Under the pieces are notes generated by a model. The model was not told where the DNA came from. It did not search any database and was given only the letters and a program-made list of their open reading frames with translations. Made by a program: the position numbers and the translations under genes. Shown in pieces: positions 36,638-50,790 of a stretch of 64,000 bases of DNA. The stretch is taken from contig JACATO010000120.1 in the NCBI GenBank assembly GCA_018389105.1, forward strand, positions 186,001-250,000, given 5' to 3'. Position 1 is the stretch's first letter; the number at the start of each line of letters is the position of its first letter. This stretch comes from Nautilus pompilius (taxonomy: Eukaryota > Mollusca > Cephalopoda > Nautilida > Nautilidae).

Positions 36638-36794
36638 CAACGCTGAAGAAGAGCAGAGTCTCCGGGAGTGCGAAGTGTATGTGCAGCGGCATAACATCCA
36701 GCAGATTCTAAAGGATTGCATTGTGCAGTTATGCATCAGCCGGCCAGAAAACCCTGTTTCTTTTCTGAAGGATTATTTCGAAAAGTTGGAAAAG
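36630..36794 (+). CDS. PRKAR1A: cAMP-dependent protein kinase type I regulatory subunit, first coding exon
   Basis: The ATG at 36630 opens 55 codons that end at donor AAG|GTAAGG in phase 0. Landmarks are [33 protein letters not shown] and [11 protein letters not shown], the dimerisation/docking domain of type I regulatory subunits, including the cysteine positions that form the inter-subunit disulfides and the surface that binds A-kinase anchoring proteins. The same exon in vertebrate PRKAR1A ends at the equivalent FERLEK. The protein holds the PKA catalytic subunit inactive until cAMP binds. The cAMP-binding domains lie beyond the window. The symbol stands for the type I subunit; vertebrate 1A/1B splitting may not apply here. 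Confidence 0.93.
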
Positions 36795-37040
36795 GTAAGG
36801 TACATATTTCGCAAAAGTTTCACGATGGCGCCTGGCTACTAGCATGTACAGTCGCATCAGGGCCGCCACCGCCGACCGACCGACCATCTGTTTTACCTAT
36901 TTATCTACCTGCCCTCCTCCTCCTCCTCCTCTCTGCTTCAGGGTGCGGAAAAAGTATCTTCTTTCAGCTCAGCTCGCGTTACTTTCTCGCCGAGATGAAC
37001 GTCGGCTCGAGTAGAACTCCGCGAACACGAGCAGATTTAC

Positions 37041-37102
37041 TGCAGGTGTACGAGGGAGCCGACCCCCTCCTGCAGGTGTATCAGGGAGTCGGCAGTACCC
37101 CC
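37041..37102 (+). repeat. Imperfect 30-bp tandem duplication
   Basis: Two adjacent copies begin TGCAGGTGTA(C/T) and share GGGAG(C/T)CG, one at 37041-37070 and one at 37071-37102. They lie 250 bp into the PRKAR1A intron in a GC-rich stretch. Confidence 0.7.
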
Positions 37103-39578
37103 TGATGGGGTTCGGATTCAGGCGATTTCGTCGAAGGCTAACTTTGTCAGTTAGCCACCGATGTTCTAATGTAACTGTTCTCTCATGACTTTGGCTGCCG
37201 TCCTCGTGTCAAGGGCGTCCAGCAGTCTACCCACCCAGCCTACTTCTGTCTTTATTAAACGCAGGAAATATTTGGGGAAAAAAACAAACAGACAAATAAT
37301 TTAAAAAAAATCTATTAGCAGAGTTCATTTTATTTCGTTTTCTCTTAGGAAGTCTCACCGTTAAATTCAGTTTGCTCACACACAACCCTGCTAGCAGATG
37401 CTCTTGTTTAGAGAGAGAGCACGCACAGCACCTCACCAGAAACAGTCTATTTATACCACAGAATAATTGGCCATATGGAAATATTTGTCGTGTTTTCCCA
37501 GAACTGTCGGCTCTAAGTATAGCTGTTGTGCTCGCTCCAATGGAATTGTTCTCGTTTCTTTGCCTGTTTTTCCTCAGTACTAACTACACCGCATTAATTG
37601 GTTCTTCAGTATTATTTTTGGATAATTAATTCCTGTTCGCGGTGACGATGGGTTAAAATATCATTTTGGTAATTTTTTGCTAGTTTGCGCTCAGGCGAAA
37701 GTTTATTATTATTATTATTATTTTTTAAATGCTTATGAATTTAGTTTTAAAATTCAATGAGAAATGCATCAGAAACCCGCCCCCCCCCACAAATTAACAA
37801 ATAATCGTTGTTCTTAACGATTTTATCTTTTCTAATCAGAGCTTAGCAAATGCCATTGGCTCCGTCTTGAGCATTTTGGAAGCAGGGAGTCGGATTCTGC
37901 TGTGTCTAATAATAGAGCGGGTAAAACGGTGCTGCTGGTGTCATTAACCAAGCTGTTTATCCAGGCGAGTTCTAGCTTTTAACCGTTATGCATTTAAATA
38001 AAAATGGAATTAGCTGGGCTCCATCGCACCACACTATCTATCTGATCGGTGTCGGGTTACATGGTGTGCAGTTGTTGCTTGTTCTGCCCGCTCCTGGCTT
38101 AACACCAGCTGCCAACTTAATCGAGGTGCACTTCAGTAACGTTAGATAGGAGTTATTTCCCTTAGAATGATCTTTGCCTAAGAAGGTTAGGGAATAATGT
38201 CTTGTGGTAAACTCTTCCTTAACTTACACCGTTAGTTCATGTAAGCTAGTTAATTTTAAGAACATAAATCATGTAGCACATACTTTCATACTATTAAAAT
38301 AGTTAACTTGAAGCTGGAGAAAGATCTTATTGTAACAATATGGCAAACAACCTTGTTTCCTTTTGCATGTTAGACATTAAGTCAGCAGTGGTTTTGTCTC
38401 TCTTCATTGCAATAAAAAACACCAACAGCTTTGTTTTATTCATAGTGTTTTTCTAGTGATTTAAATAAGCAATATTTTGAATAGAAATCGGCTAATAAAT
38501 TAAATTATGGATTCCAGGCATTTCTGGTAATTGTTTTTAACTAGCTGCTTGTTCCAGTTGATGAGCACTTATGGACAAGTTACCACACAAAAAAGATACA
38601 GGAGTAACTTATCACCATCTTCATGATGACTGACTGGCCAATCTGTTAGTTAGCAATTCTGTGTAGACAGCTACAGACAGACATGCATGTGCTGAGACTT
38701 CCCTTGTAGGTAAGAAATTGTTCTCATTAGCAGGAGGTTGAAGTCTAAAAATGGCAGTTGTTCGGATGTTTGAATCAATAATGGGTTTGATTATTACCTA
38801 AGTTTCTGCCACAAATAAAAACAAAATTAAAGGAAGTCAGTAAACATTCACACCTTATAGTTATCAGGAAGGACAAATAATTTAGATATTACCAACATTA
38901 TGATCTGTAAGTGATATGGTGTATGAAGGCCGGCATTGTATTATACATCAGTCACGAATAATCATTGGTTCCAGAAAATCTACTTGTTGGCTTAGTTCTG
39001 GTCCATGTATTGTTTTTTTTTTTTTCATTCTTTAATTGCTTTAGTTTGAGTTATCTGTTTCCTGTTGATTTCTGCTGTTTCCTGTTGATTTCTGAGAACT
39101 GCTTCAAAATGTTTCAGACAAGAATGCTAAATGTAAATCCTTAAAATTCAGGGTTGGGTGAAATGTCTAATTTTTAGATATAATCTATGAGGTCAAAAGG
39201 AAAAGAAAATTCTAACTTCAGTTTTCTATAGAAAGATTATGAAAATACTTTCTATTATAACAATAAATAATGTTTAAAATATTGTATGCCTAGTTATTGT
39301 CAGTTTTACAATGAAATCTAATACGTATTTTCAATTGTCAGCCCATTTGTTTGTTGCTCTTTCACGGCCGAACCGTAGCACCTAGAGGCTCCACATTTTT
39401 GGTGTAGGTGCTTCAGAATTGGGCAGGGTTTTAAGTTGCTGCACGTTGGCCTTGAAAGCTGTTTTGAGGCCACCAAACGACACTTTTCAAAAGCCGAGTT
39501 TACTGCACTCATTCAAAACAGGTGATCCAGCTGCCTCAAATTATAATGAAGGTACCTCAGGATCAAAGGCAGGCTCCA

Positions 39579-39842
39579 AGGGTACCAGAGCCTGGCCTCA
39601 TTCCCTGTGAATCCAAGAGAATCCAGTTCCCTATAAAACTCAGCTTTGCTATGGCCATCAATAAAGCACAGGGCCAATCATTAAAAGTTGACGGCCTCAA
39701 TTTGGATGGTCCCTGCCTTTCCCTTGGACAACTGTATGTTGGATGCTCAGGAGTTGGTTAAAACAAAATTCTGTTTTACTTTTCACCCAACAAAAAAACT
39801 AAAAACATTGTCTGTCATGAGGCTCTTATGGAACAAGGTTAA
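39579..39842 (+). mobile_element. Helitron (PIF1-like helicase) C-terminal fragment
   Basis: The frame reads RIQFPIKLSFAMAINKAQGQ, then GPCLSLGQLYVGCSGVG, a stop, and in the same frame NKILFYFSP...TKNIVCHEAL. This is the end of the Helitron Rep-helicase protein, with helicase motifs V (INKSQGQ) and VI (ACSRVG, here GCSGVG with the Arg changed). Only the C-terminus remains, with one internal stop at 39759-39761. Terminal TC and CTAG ends were not located. Confidence 0.82.
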
Positions 39843-41570
39843 GTGTGCAGTGTATAGGATGTTAAGAAATGTATCATCAGTATCAATTCAATGTTCATTC
39901 AGTGATTGTGTGTTTTAAAAAATAGAATTTCTGTTTTTCAAACTGATATAAAACCTTTTTTTTTAAAAAATCTTTCTTTTTCTCGTACAATGCTGGGTAG
40001 CACAACTACTATTATACATATAATTAACTTCCTTTTATAGAGCATTTGACTGCTCCAACAAAATATTGGAATTAAAACAATCATATTTCTTGCAACTGTG
40101 CTGCAGGTTTGTAGTTTGTTTAGACTATTTTGGTGATAATTGTATTATTTTGAACATAGCATTTTCTAAAAGAGACTTTCTAATATCAATCAATCCAATT
40201 TATTACCATTTAGCACATCCAAAGAACAAAGTGATTTGATGTAGCACAATGGTTAGAGATGTTTAAGGATTTTTATGGTAAAAAGCAGTAAAGGAGTAAC
40301 TATCTACATTAGAAACATTTAAAAATAAACTTAAAAAAAGGAGAGAAGTTTTATTTACTTTGTAAAAAATGTTGTGGCGGCTCAGTGACAGTGTTCGTAG
40401 TGGCGGTATCTGGTTTTAGATGTTGAGGACAGGGTTTCTTTGCTGACTGTTTTCTTATACTGGTAATGAACACAGGGGTTTTGGTCTGCTATTATACAGA
40501 TACAGGAGGGCCATCCATACCTTTGTAACCTGTTGAGACATCACAGTTTCATGTGCTTTCATCCTTGTTTATAGGGAATATGATTTTCCCATCTCACTAT
40601 TTACTTATAAAAAAACAAACAGCAGCAGCAGCAACTTTTTAAAAATTTTAAATATAAATGAACATTTTTTGTTGATGGTATAAGACAACTTATATAGTTT
40701 GGAGGCACCATTCACCACACTAGTTATATATGAATTTGTACTAATATTATTCTTATTTAGCACAGTGGAAAAAAACAATGGAGACACTTACTATGAATAA
40801 ATAAAACAGTAGTTTAAGAAACAGAATTTTTCACTTTATATTTGCAAAAATGATTATTAGATTCTTATTTCTCTGTGCCTGTCTGAATGTGTATCTGTGT
40901 TTGTGTATGAGTGAGTGAGTGAAAAGTAACCTGATACCTTATTTACTTACCATGAATTGCTAGTACTTAAACACAACAGTATGACTTTCTTAAGGATGCT
41001 GTTGGGCTGGAGTTTATAATTAAACTACCACTGAGCTCTGATATGCAAGTTCATCTTGTACCCTGAATAATGATTACACGCATGATGTGAGTACTTACCT
41101 GCAAAAGTCATTACATATTTCAAGGGCAGATCAAGGATTTTACGAAGTAGTTTTTCTCTGGCTGGTGTGCGTGTGTGCGTGCGTGTATGTGTGTGAGTTT
41201 CTTTTATCAAAATTATAATTTCCATTTTGTCATACAGAATGTACAAAATACAGCAGAGATGTGGGACTGTGTTAGAAGAAAATAAAGAATAAATCATGTG
41301 AATTGAAAAAGAATAGTACTACCCTGTTGTTGAAATCAAAGCCAGTTTTTTGTGTATATCTTTTTGTTTGTTTATTTTTAATTATATATTTATATATTGT
41401 ATTACTTAAACATTACCTGATATAACATTACAAGGTTTTACATAAATATGAATTTTAAAAAGTATTTTGTGCGTGCGTGTGTGTTGGAAATAATTATGTA
41501 AAAATACACAGAATGTACACAAATATTGAGTAATTGTAATTGAGAGATTTTACACTACATACACAATACA

Positions 41571-42480
41571 TTAAACCAGATAATATATAAAAACAAAACG
41601 ATTACAGTGTACAGGTTTTGGTATACGAGCTCTTTGTTTTATATAGAGCATGGACACCTTGTTTTTGTGCTCCCTGACTGGAATTTTGTTCCAAATGTCC
41701 AGTAGCACTTTCCACAATTCATTCAAGGTGTTTTGTTGCTGTTTGAATTTTTCACTAGTCATATGACCCCCATATAGACTCAATGATGCTCATATCAGGA
41801 CTTTGTGTGTGACCCAAGGAATTAAGGTATTCTATCAAACTCTTTACATTCCAAATAGTTTTTCACCACATTGGCCACATTCTCGGGGTCGTCGTCATGT
41901 TGGAAGATGAATTCATGCCTAGTGATGTTTCTTTCTGAGGAAATGGCATAATGGCTAAGAATCTGCCTGTACCTGTTGGTAGTCTATATCTTTGATTTTA
42001 TGTAAATCCCTGACACCCTAGGCTGATATGCAGCCCCACACTTGTATTGATCTACTGCTTTGCTGTAGCTTTTGTGCACTGACTGTTATACCGTTGATTG
42101 TTCTACCTTCAAAATATCTGCTGTTGATTATTGCCAAACATTTCAAACTTGGATTCTTTTATAAAAGCCATCTTCCAGGTCTGGTTATTCCACTATTTAA
42201 TTTCTGCTGCCAATTTCAGCCTTGCAGTTTGGATGCCTCTCCTGCAAAGATTTTCAGGCAGCTGCACATCTATTAAGACTACTGCGCACTGATGTGCCTC
42301 GCTCATTAACCATCACAGAGAGAACATATTCCGAGCTGTTTAAGATTACTTTTGGACAGTTTGGGCTTGCTTCCTCAACTGTGTCTATTGTCAACAGTAC
42401 CATTTTTGCATATTCTCCTCCATTTTACATACAGTTCTTTAAAAATGAAGTTGAACTGCAATCTTCTGTATGTAGCAACC
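41571..42480 (-). mobile_element. Decayed Tc1-like transposon
   Basis: On the - strand, from 42480 downward, pieces of a Tc1 transposase appear in order: FIKESKFEMFG (first Asp motif region, Asp lost to Lys), VWGCIS, EFIFQHDDDPENVANVVKNYL (second motif), SPDMSIIESIWG (third motif) and ELWKVLLDIWNKIP (C-terminal helix). Stops and frameshifts lie between the pieces. It belongs to a different Tc1 group from the element at 15.9 kb. The ends were not identified. Confidence 0.78.
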
Positions 42481-45400
42481 GTCACTAGCTAAGACCGATT
42501 TTTATACACACACGTGATATTTGCTTCCAGGAGCCAGAGTGTTCACCACACTACAATGATATCACTGCCTAAATTTTTATAGTCCTCCTGCAGTTGTGGC
42601 GTTTTCTGATTGCTTGCATCTATATTAAGGATGATGTGATTCTATCATTTGTTATTTTCATTTTATACTCAGTTTTTTCTATGCTTCCATCTCCCAGATC
42701 TATAATCTTGCCATTTTTCTGATATTATTTTAGGTTTATACATACTACCATCCCTGTTTACACAGTTAAAAGGAAGACCCTTAGTATGTAATATTTTGAT
42801 GCTTGGAGAGTGTTTTTGAAATCTGATATTCTAGTACGAGCAGATGCACTATGATAATTGAAGAGGTCCTTTCAAGATATTTACAAATCAATGGGAAAAG
42901 AAGAAAAAAATATATTTGGCAAATACTTTTCTTGCTTTTTCATAATTTTTTAGCACTTTTTTGTATATCTTTAACAGGTAAATGCTAGTATATGTACACA
43001 TGCATATAACACTTAAAACATGTTTTGTGGAAACCCTATTTCTAATTAATGCAGGTGATAGTATTTACAACAGAATCAAATCATAAACATAATTAAAAAT
43101 TGTTTTTATTTATACTTCTTTGCAGTGTTGTTTTTTTCTGCAGGCTAAATGGTTTTAACAGTTGAGACAGTTTAAACTTGATGAAGTACCAAATGACACA
43201 AACCAGAATGGCTGCTAATACAGAAAGAATACTGTTGCATAGTTTTTTTTTTTAATTAATGTTTTTACTGTTTAAATCTAAACAGAAATATTTTTAATTT
43301 ACTAAATTATTTTATTATCCATTTTTATTATAGATGGCAATAGATGATAGCTTGGGAACCACTTGGGGCATTTCAACTGTTCATATGGAATGATCTTGTG
43401 AGAGTCCATATAGCTGTAAATCAGAACTTGGAGTGCTCATCTTTAGCTGCAGCTCTCACACATTCTACACACCACTGAACAACAGACATTTTAAGATGCT
43501 GGCTCTTGGGATATTGTTCCAATATTGCTACATTCTGGGGGCTAATTAGCATGGGTTCGTGATACCTGTATGCTAAGTTAAAGTATTCATTGCCCTTTCT
43601 TTTGAGTTACAATTTGGTGTTGGCATAAGTAATTACATTTTCGTCATGACAAATTGATTTTGGAAGTTTTAGTTTAAACATGAATTGTGCTGATCAACAG
43701 TAAAGTTGAGAAAATTTGAGGACAAATTATTAACTTTTTTATTTAAAAAAATTAAATGTATTTACAGAATAGAAATCAGTGTGTAATTGCTTAATTTTTG
43801 GTGGATATAAATGCTTATGTTTTTGTAGTGAGTGATATCTCAACTTATGAATAATTAGCTTGACTCATTGTTGGTCAGCCAGCTTTTTTTGGAAGATCTG
43901 TGTGGTTTGGTACTATTCTAATACATATCACTGTTTCTATTCTTTGTTGAAGTCTCAGAATCTACTTAAAAATACAAGAATTCAACTTTATTAATAGAAA
44001 AAAGAACAAGTTAGTCTTGGTTAAATGTAATAAGTACCATATTTTATTCAGTCCACATGTGTGTGTTTTTAAATATGTCCAGATCTAGTGCCTTGTTTCT
44101 TTCATGGATCCAAATAGAAAATTATTGGAGGTAACAGTAGTTGGTTCTAGTTGCCAGTCCCTATATAACTAATGATAAAAGGCAGCATTGTACAATCAGA
44201 TTCTACCATGAGCTAGTGTTGCAAACACTGTACCTCTGGTTGGGATTTGCTGTGAGGCAGATTTTATATATTACAACTGGGGGTGGAAGCACAGCAGACT
44301 GAAGCATATAGCCTAAAAAGGTATGCATAACTTGTTTTGTTGGCAAGGGTTTGAACTAAAATAAACGAAACTTTTAGATTTCTTGAATAAAGGAATGTTA
44401 CATTGTGACTGATAGCGCTGTAGCCACAACTGTACTGTTCCCTTCTCGTTTTTTGGTGGAAAAACAAATTACCATATTATGATTGGTTCTAAATCACTTC
44501 ATTGCAACTACATTGAGAAAAGTTTGTTGTTAAAAAAGTGATTAACATGGCAACCTGTAAAAGCTAGCTTCACACACGCGCTGAACGTTAGTGAAGCTTG
44601 TAAGACTTTAAAGAGTCATTTATGCAGTTTGACATAGCTTCATATTTTCATCAAAGATGTTCCAGTTCAGTTTTTTAATGCCTGTATGAACCGAGTGGAC
44701 CATTGTGCCCTCTGCAGATCATTCTAGAATGAACTTTATATATTGGGAATGCAGACAGGCTTTGATAGTAGTTAATGATTTTCCACTTTAAATTAGTATT
44801 GGCTATTTAATAATAGTAGAAATAGATTTCAAGATATATTACAGTAAGTATGAGTAATTGATGTTTGTATTCGATGTTTCTTAGTTACTGAACAACAGCA
44901 TGTGGTGATTCAGTTCACAAGTTTAAGTCATATAATAATTCTACTAAAACAGTTAAATATTATTTATGGATATATGTGGTTTAAGATTTTATTTTAAACT
45001 CTGCACACAAATGAAAATATTACTGAATAATTTTTTTGTCAATTAAAAAGAAATAAAATGTGTAGGTGGATTTAAAAAGGCAGATAATATTTGGAATATC
45101 CAATTGCAAGAAGAATTTTGATTGGTAATTCATGTGACAGTAGTGAAGAGAAGCAGAAATATTTAACCGCACTATTTGGAATTCTGTAATTGCTGTGGTT
45201 ATTGGGGAATATCTAGTGAGTGAGATTTCTCACAATGAAACGTATTGATCTTGTTCTCCTTGTTCATTGGATTGGTAGATATCCCCCTGTTAAGTCCGTA
45301 GTGTATGTTGTCTTGTAAACCATTCTCCATAAACTCTTTAGTCCATGCTCCACCCTTGAACATGGCTGCTCTGATGGATTTAGCTTGAAATGTTCGTTGA

Positions 45401-47868
45401 CGCTAGAAGATGCAAAAGGTGGTGACTGTTGAGGTAGGTTTCTGAAGCAGCGTGTTCACCTCCATGCAGCTTCACTGACAGCAACGAATATGAACATAAA
45501 ATTAACTTTGAATAATACAGTATTATTACATGGACCACATTGCAGTCACAACAGACATTCATAAATGAGATACGAATTGTTTAAAAGAATATTTTCATTA
45601 AGTCAGTTTCTTAATTGCGGGTTTTCTTTCTAGTTGGCTTTAACACAAGAAAATCAATATGTGGACTGTATAGAGTAAACAGTAGTTAAGTTGTGTCAAA
45701 GAATACTAAATAGGCGAGCAGCCATTTCGCACTGTCTTTTCTAATGATTTATTATGACAACTCTGCTTTTTGATTCTTTAAGTAAGCATATATGCAAGAT
45801 TTGAACATGATACCAAAGACATTCTTACAGATATTCTCCATCTATTTGTAATTTTTCTTTTGATATCATGGACTTCATATATATATATATGTGACTTGTT
45901 GTGACTTGCATACAGGTGTTAGCGGAGAGAATTGTTGGTTGTCTGTTTTTGTTTTATTTTTACGACTGTAATTGATAGTTGTAGAACGTGTATTATGTCA
46001 GCGTTGTGAACAACTCATCAACAGAATGGAACATTAATACATATGGAGTTAACAAAAAACTGGACAAATTTATTAGTACTAAGTATGACAGATGAGCTTC
46101 CATATATTAATAAACTCTCATGGGTGCCGTTTCAGGGTCGACTGAAGTTTAAAAAAAAGCAAAATGAAGGACTTGATGAACATTGGATAAGATACCTTTA
46201 GTTGCCATTGGTATTGGATATCAGCAGCTTTGGGAATTAAATAGTCAGTTTTAAGAACAGATATTACATTTTGAAGTAAAAATAAAATAAAATTAGAAAT
46301 ATTTTAATATAAATTACTGAGCAGTCAGCAGTGTTTTGGTTATATAATGGCCTTTTATTTCATTTTAGGCCACACCAATTTCTTCAGTTGCTTAGATTTT
46401 CTTGTCTTCAGTTTTCAATCAGTGACATAAAGATAGATATATTGTTAATTTAAAAATCAAATTCATTATTTATTGTAATCTCATTGAAATGATCAAATGT
46501 CAAAAAATGTTATGAAAATATCCAAAAAAAACTGAATCTGTGTCATTTTCTCTGTATCCTTGTCTCCTTTAGTATTCTGACTGCCCATTCATTGGACAGG
46601 ATTAGGAAGTAACACTTAATATATTTACTGAGAAATGTGAATGTTATCGACATACAGCGAGGTTGTATCTGAATTCCATCTTGTTTTATTGTCAATGCCT
46701 AGCGGCTAAGCTGCAGAGGTTGATGATGATGTTGGCTTTGAGTCACTTTTGCAAATTGTTCTTGAATTATAAAGAATTGTTTTACATAAACAAACACGAT
46801 TTACTTACTGTGGTTGGTAGTAATTCTCTGCTGACAGTAACAAACTAATCTGACTTAAATACTAACTATATCCAGACACATTATTGTAATTAGTTTATTG
46901 TTGTTGTTGTTGTCATTAAAACTGATAAAAAAAATAGAATTTTTATTTAGAAAATCAGCAAATTGATATTGTTAATGGGATTATAAATATTTAAATTAAT
47001 GAAATACAGGTTGATAGTCTTTAAAAAGTCAGAAATGAAGTTTCACATAAATTGGTTTCTTGTATGGTTTGCTGAAATATGCTGAATGTAAGTTAGTTAA
47101 TGAGGAAAGACTGAAACTATAGCTAGAAATGAACTTTATTTTGAGGATTCTGCATTTGATAACTTAAGTGGAAACAATTTCATCAGAATAGAGGAAATCC
47201 CAAATTCTGACTCTTTAAATTAATATGAAAAAGCAATTAGCAATTATAATTGGTTTCCTGAATTAACTGCAACCTAATAAAAATATTGACTTTAAAATTT
47301 TAATTTTATGTTTTTTGTCATCAACATTATCATTGTTTTGGATGATGTATAGTACCACCATCAGATAGCACATATCTGTTAGTTTTTATTGATTTAGTGC
47401 AAGCAATGTTTACATGCAGTAATAAGTTACCAAAGTTTATTACTATGACTCATAAGCAATAAGATTTTTTGCTGGGTTTTTGCTTAAAGGATTAAGGATT
47501 TCCAGATGCTGATTATAAAAAAAAACTTTTCCTTACAGAAAATTCTATGTTATGATCGTATACTAGTGCATATTGAATAGTTTTAGTAGTGACAATTTGG
47601 TTTGAACTGATTTCTGAATGATAAAATCAAACATCATTGATATCCACCCACCAGAATTAATGACTCATCCCACTGACCTGGTTATAACATATGAACTTTG
47701 CCCTTTAATGATCCATTTGAATTAGCCTGTATAATTTACTTTTGATCACTGTTAATTCAAAATTATTTTTTTTTTAAGTTTATGGATTTTAAAAGTTTAA
47801 AAATGTATTAACCCTTTTTAACAAGACTTATTTGGATTGATCGAGTGTATAAAAAAGAAAGCTTAAAA

Positions 47869-47899
47869 TCTCTCTCTCTCTCTCTCTCTCCTCTCTCTC
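47869..47899. repeat. (TC)n microsatellite
   Basis: About 31 bp of TC repeat with one interruption in the PRKAR1A intron. Confidence 0.95.
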
Positions 47900-49047
47900 A
47901 GTTTTCGTGAGAGTATTTAACAGAAAAGGAATCCATCGGCCTGGAATAGTTCACTCCCCAGACCAGGTACCTGACTTGAGTTTCTACCAGTAGGCAGGGA
48001 ATGCTACCAACTAGGGGGTAATTTATTCCACTCAGTCTGTTTGTTTTTTTTACTTTTTCCCTCTAAATATCAAGCCATAAATACAAAAGTAAACAGAAAT
48101 GGATAACTTATGGTGAAATTATTAATCTTCTCAACCAAAAAATGAAAAATCATGTTAAAACAGCTACAAGATTTAATCTTAAAATAGGCTAGTTATCTTT
48201 TAATGAAGCTTAGAAGATTTACTCTGAAAAAATTAAGAATAAAAAAAATAAACTAAGAAATAAAAACTTGGGCAGTAATATTGAAATGTTTGAAATTTTT
48301 AAAAAAATGTATGTCAACTCACAGAAAAGGAACTGATAAAATTTGATCATTAAAAATCTAAATGGTATATTTAAAATTCATGACAGGGAAAAATATTACC
48401 CATGGTATTTTTAACTGTAGAAATTAGAAGGAAATAATATCAACACACTTAAAACCCTAATTAGTTTATAAAACTCAGGAATCCTTCAAACATCTTACAC
48501 CTGAACTAGGTAAATATAGAATATGCCCAAATGAGTAAAATTGTTATCTACTTAAAGCCAGGAAATGTTTGGGTGAATCTAAGTTGAACACTCTTTCTCT
48601 ATTTTAGTATCTTTTCTGACTGTACAGCATATTAAAGGTGCGGCTAAACTAAAATTACTCATAATAATACTAAAATTTTGTTAGGTTAATTATTCCTAGG
48701 TTTTGTTAGCAGCAAATGCATTGTTGTTCTCCTTTAAGATATTTGTTAATATTTCCCACATTTGAAACTCCGTTTTCCACTTTACTGACCAATTTAATAG
48801 ATTATTCCAGTTCATCTGAAACATACATCTTTCTTCATTATTAATTTTAAGGATTGAGAAATTTTACTACCATATACATCAGGGGTGCACAACTTCTTTT
48901 CAATGCAGACCACTTTCATGTGATACCTTCATCAGTGGGCCACAAAAGTTCAGCATCTATCTCTATACCTTATAGAATGGAATTTTTTTTATAGATTTAC
49001 TCAGATCAATCTGTTATATATAATTATTCTACTTACATGGATGTCAG

Positions 49048-50790
49048 TTACAAAAGAAAAAGGTCGTGGTTAATGTTGGGCTCCAATGAGGTGGTTGCAA
49101 TTCTGAGCACTGCCTGCAGGTTATCATCTATTAGTCTTGTTCGCAGGGGTGACTTGATCATCTCCATTAAGGAAAACACTTGTTCACACATGTAAGTGCT
49201 TCCAAACATTGAGATCCATTTCTGTGCATTTGCAGTGATATTGGGAAACAGATGCTGGTCCAGGCCCTGATAGAATTGTAGGAGTGGCATCTCCCTGTGT
49301 TTACTCCTCATCACTGTGGAGCACTGGAGTTCAATTACTTCCAGCCGTACATCATCAGGTACAGTTTCAGCATCCACAAAGAATGGATCTGCAAGTAGTC
49401 TGAACGCAGCCTGTTCGTTCCTGAACTGCCCAAATCTGATGGTGAACGCCTGTTGCAGGTCTTCAAGCACATAGCTGTGATGGCCCCAGTTGTAATGCTT
49501 GTACAAAAGGGCGTCTTGGCATGCTGGAAAGTGTCAGATTCCCTTTCTTTAACTGGGTTGCAAAGTTTCAGTTTCAGTTTCATTTCAAATGCACAGACTG
49601 CCTCAAACAAGTCGCAAAAAAAAAAAAGATCATTCAAGTGTCCAGTGAGGTCTGTAAAATAGGAAAAATCAGAAATCCAGTCAGCATCCTCCATGACTGA
49701 AGTTTCCTTTTCTCTTTGCTGTAAAAACGGCTTGATTTCATTTTGCAGAGCAAAAAATTGTTTCAAAACATTACCACGGCTCAGCCACCTCACTTCTGTG
49801 TGATAGAGAACGTCCCCATAAGCCACACTGACATCCTTCAGAAAAGACTGGAATTCTCTGTAATTTAGTGATCCTTCACAGATAAAATTAACAGTAGATA
49901 TAACAAAGTCTATTATATCTTTGAATTTTAAATGTTTTCTACACAATGCCTCCTGGTGAATTATGCAGTGGTAATCTTTTAGTTGTGCTGCGAGATCCAG
50001 TTCCAGGTGCCTCTTCAGACATCCGATGAAGCCATTCGTCTCACCGATCATGGCAGGAGCAACATCAATTGTCACGGCTACTAACTTATTCCATGGTAAA
50101 TTTAGGTCCTTGACTGTTTTTTTGAAGGCACTGAAAATTTCAGACCCAGTTCTGCCATGCAAGGGTTCTAGTGATGCAAGTTCTTGATAGATTCAACATG
50201 CTTTGGTGACACCATGGATAAATATTGAGAGCTGTGCTCTCATCCAAAGCAGCAGAAAAGTACGTGATGTGATTCATTTTGCTTCTTAACTGATTGTATG
50301 AATTATTGGCCATGTCACAAATGTGTCGCTGAATGCTTGTTCTTGAAAGACTCGTGTCGTTAAAAACATCTTTGGTCTTGGGCAAAGTACGTCACATATC
50401 TCCATACAGCCTTTCCCAGACTTACTGTCAGTGAAGGGACGGGAAGATTTCGCAATAAGTTTAGCAATCCTGTAGCTGGCAATGGTAGCTGCCACGGACT
50501 CCTCTTTTCAAACATGCTTTGTTGACACACCAGTTTCTTTTCAAGACTTCTGACTTTTACGTTCTGTTCTCACATTGTAGATCACTAAGTTTTGGGTGTT
50601 TTATTTTGTAATGTCTTGGTAAATTATATTCTTTTGCCACTGCTACACATTCCAAACAGACTAGGCATGTGAAAGTGCCAGGACTTGATTTGAAAAAAAA
50701 GGACTTGGGTGTCCATTCTGGATTAAATTTCCTATGCTCATGATCAACCTTGTTTTACTCGCACTTGGTTTTGACAAAGACATGTTAGCA
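49048..50790 (-). pseudogene. hAT transposase, frameshifted (ZBED5/GTF2IRD2-like)
   Basis: Pieces in transcription order: a broken BED-finger region near 50.6-50.8 kb; 50495-50140 with the start of the catalytic fold (HITYFSAALDESTA); 50162-49335 with KLVAVTIDVAPAMIGETNGF, DYHCIIHQEALC and VRWLSRGNVLKQFFAL; and 49506-49048 with the hAT dimerisation region, including STYMCEQVFSLM and SPLRTRLIDDNLQAVLRIA. At least two frameshifts separate the pieces. The family gave rise to host genes such as ZBED5 and GTF2IRD2 in mammals, but this copy is broken. Confidence 0.88.

Noticed and set aside
43330-43620. Less AT-rich block with a partial - strand frame
   Set aside because: It looked like a possible transposase piece, but no motif could be matched and no terminal repeats were found.
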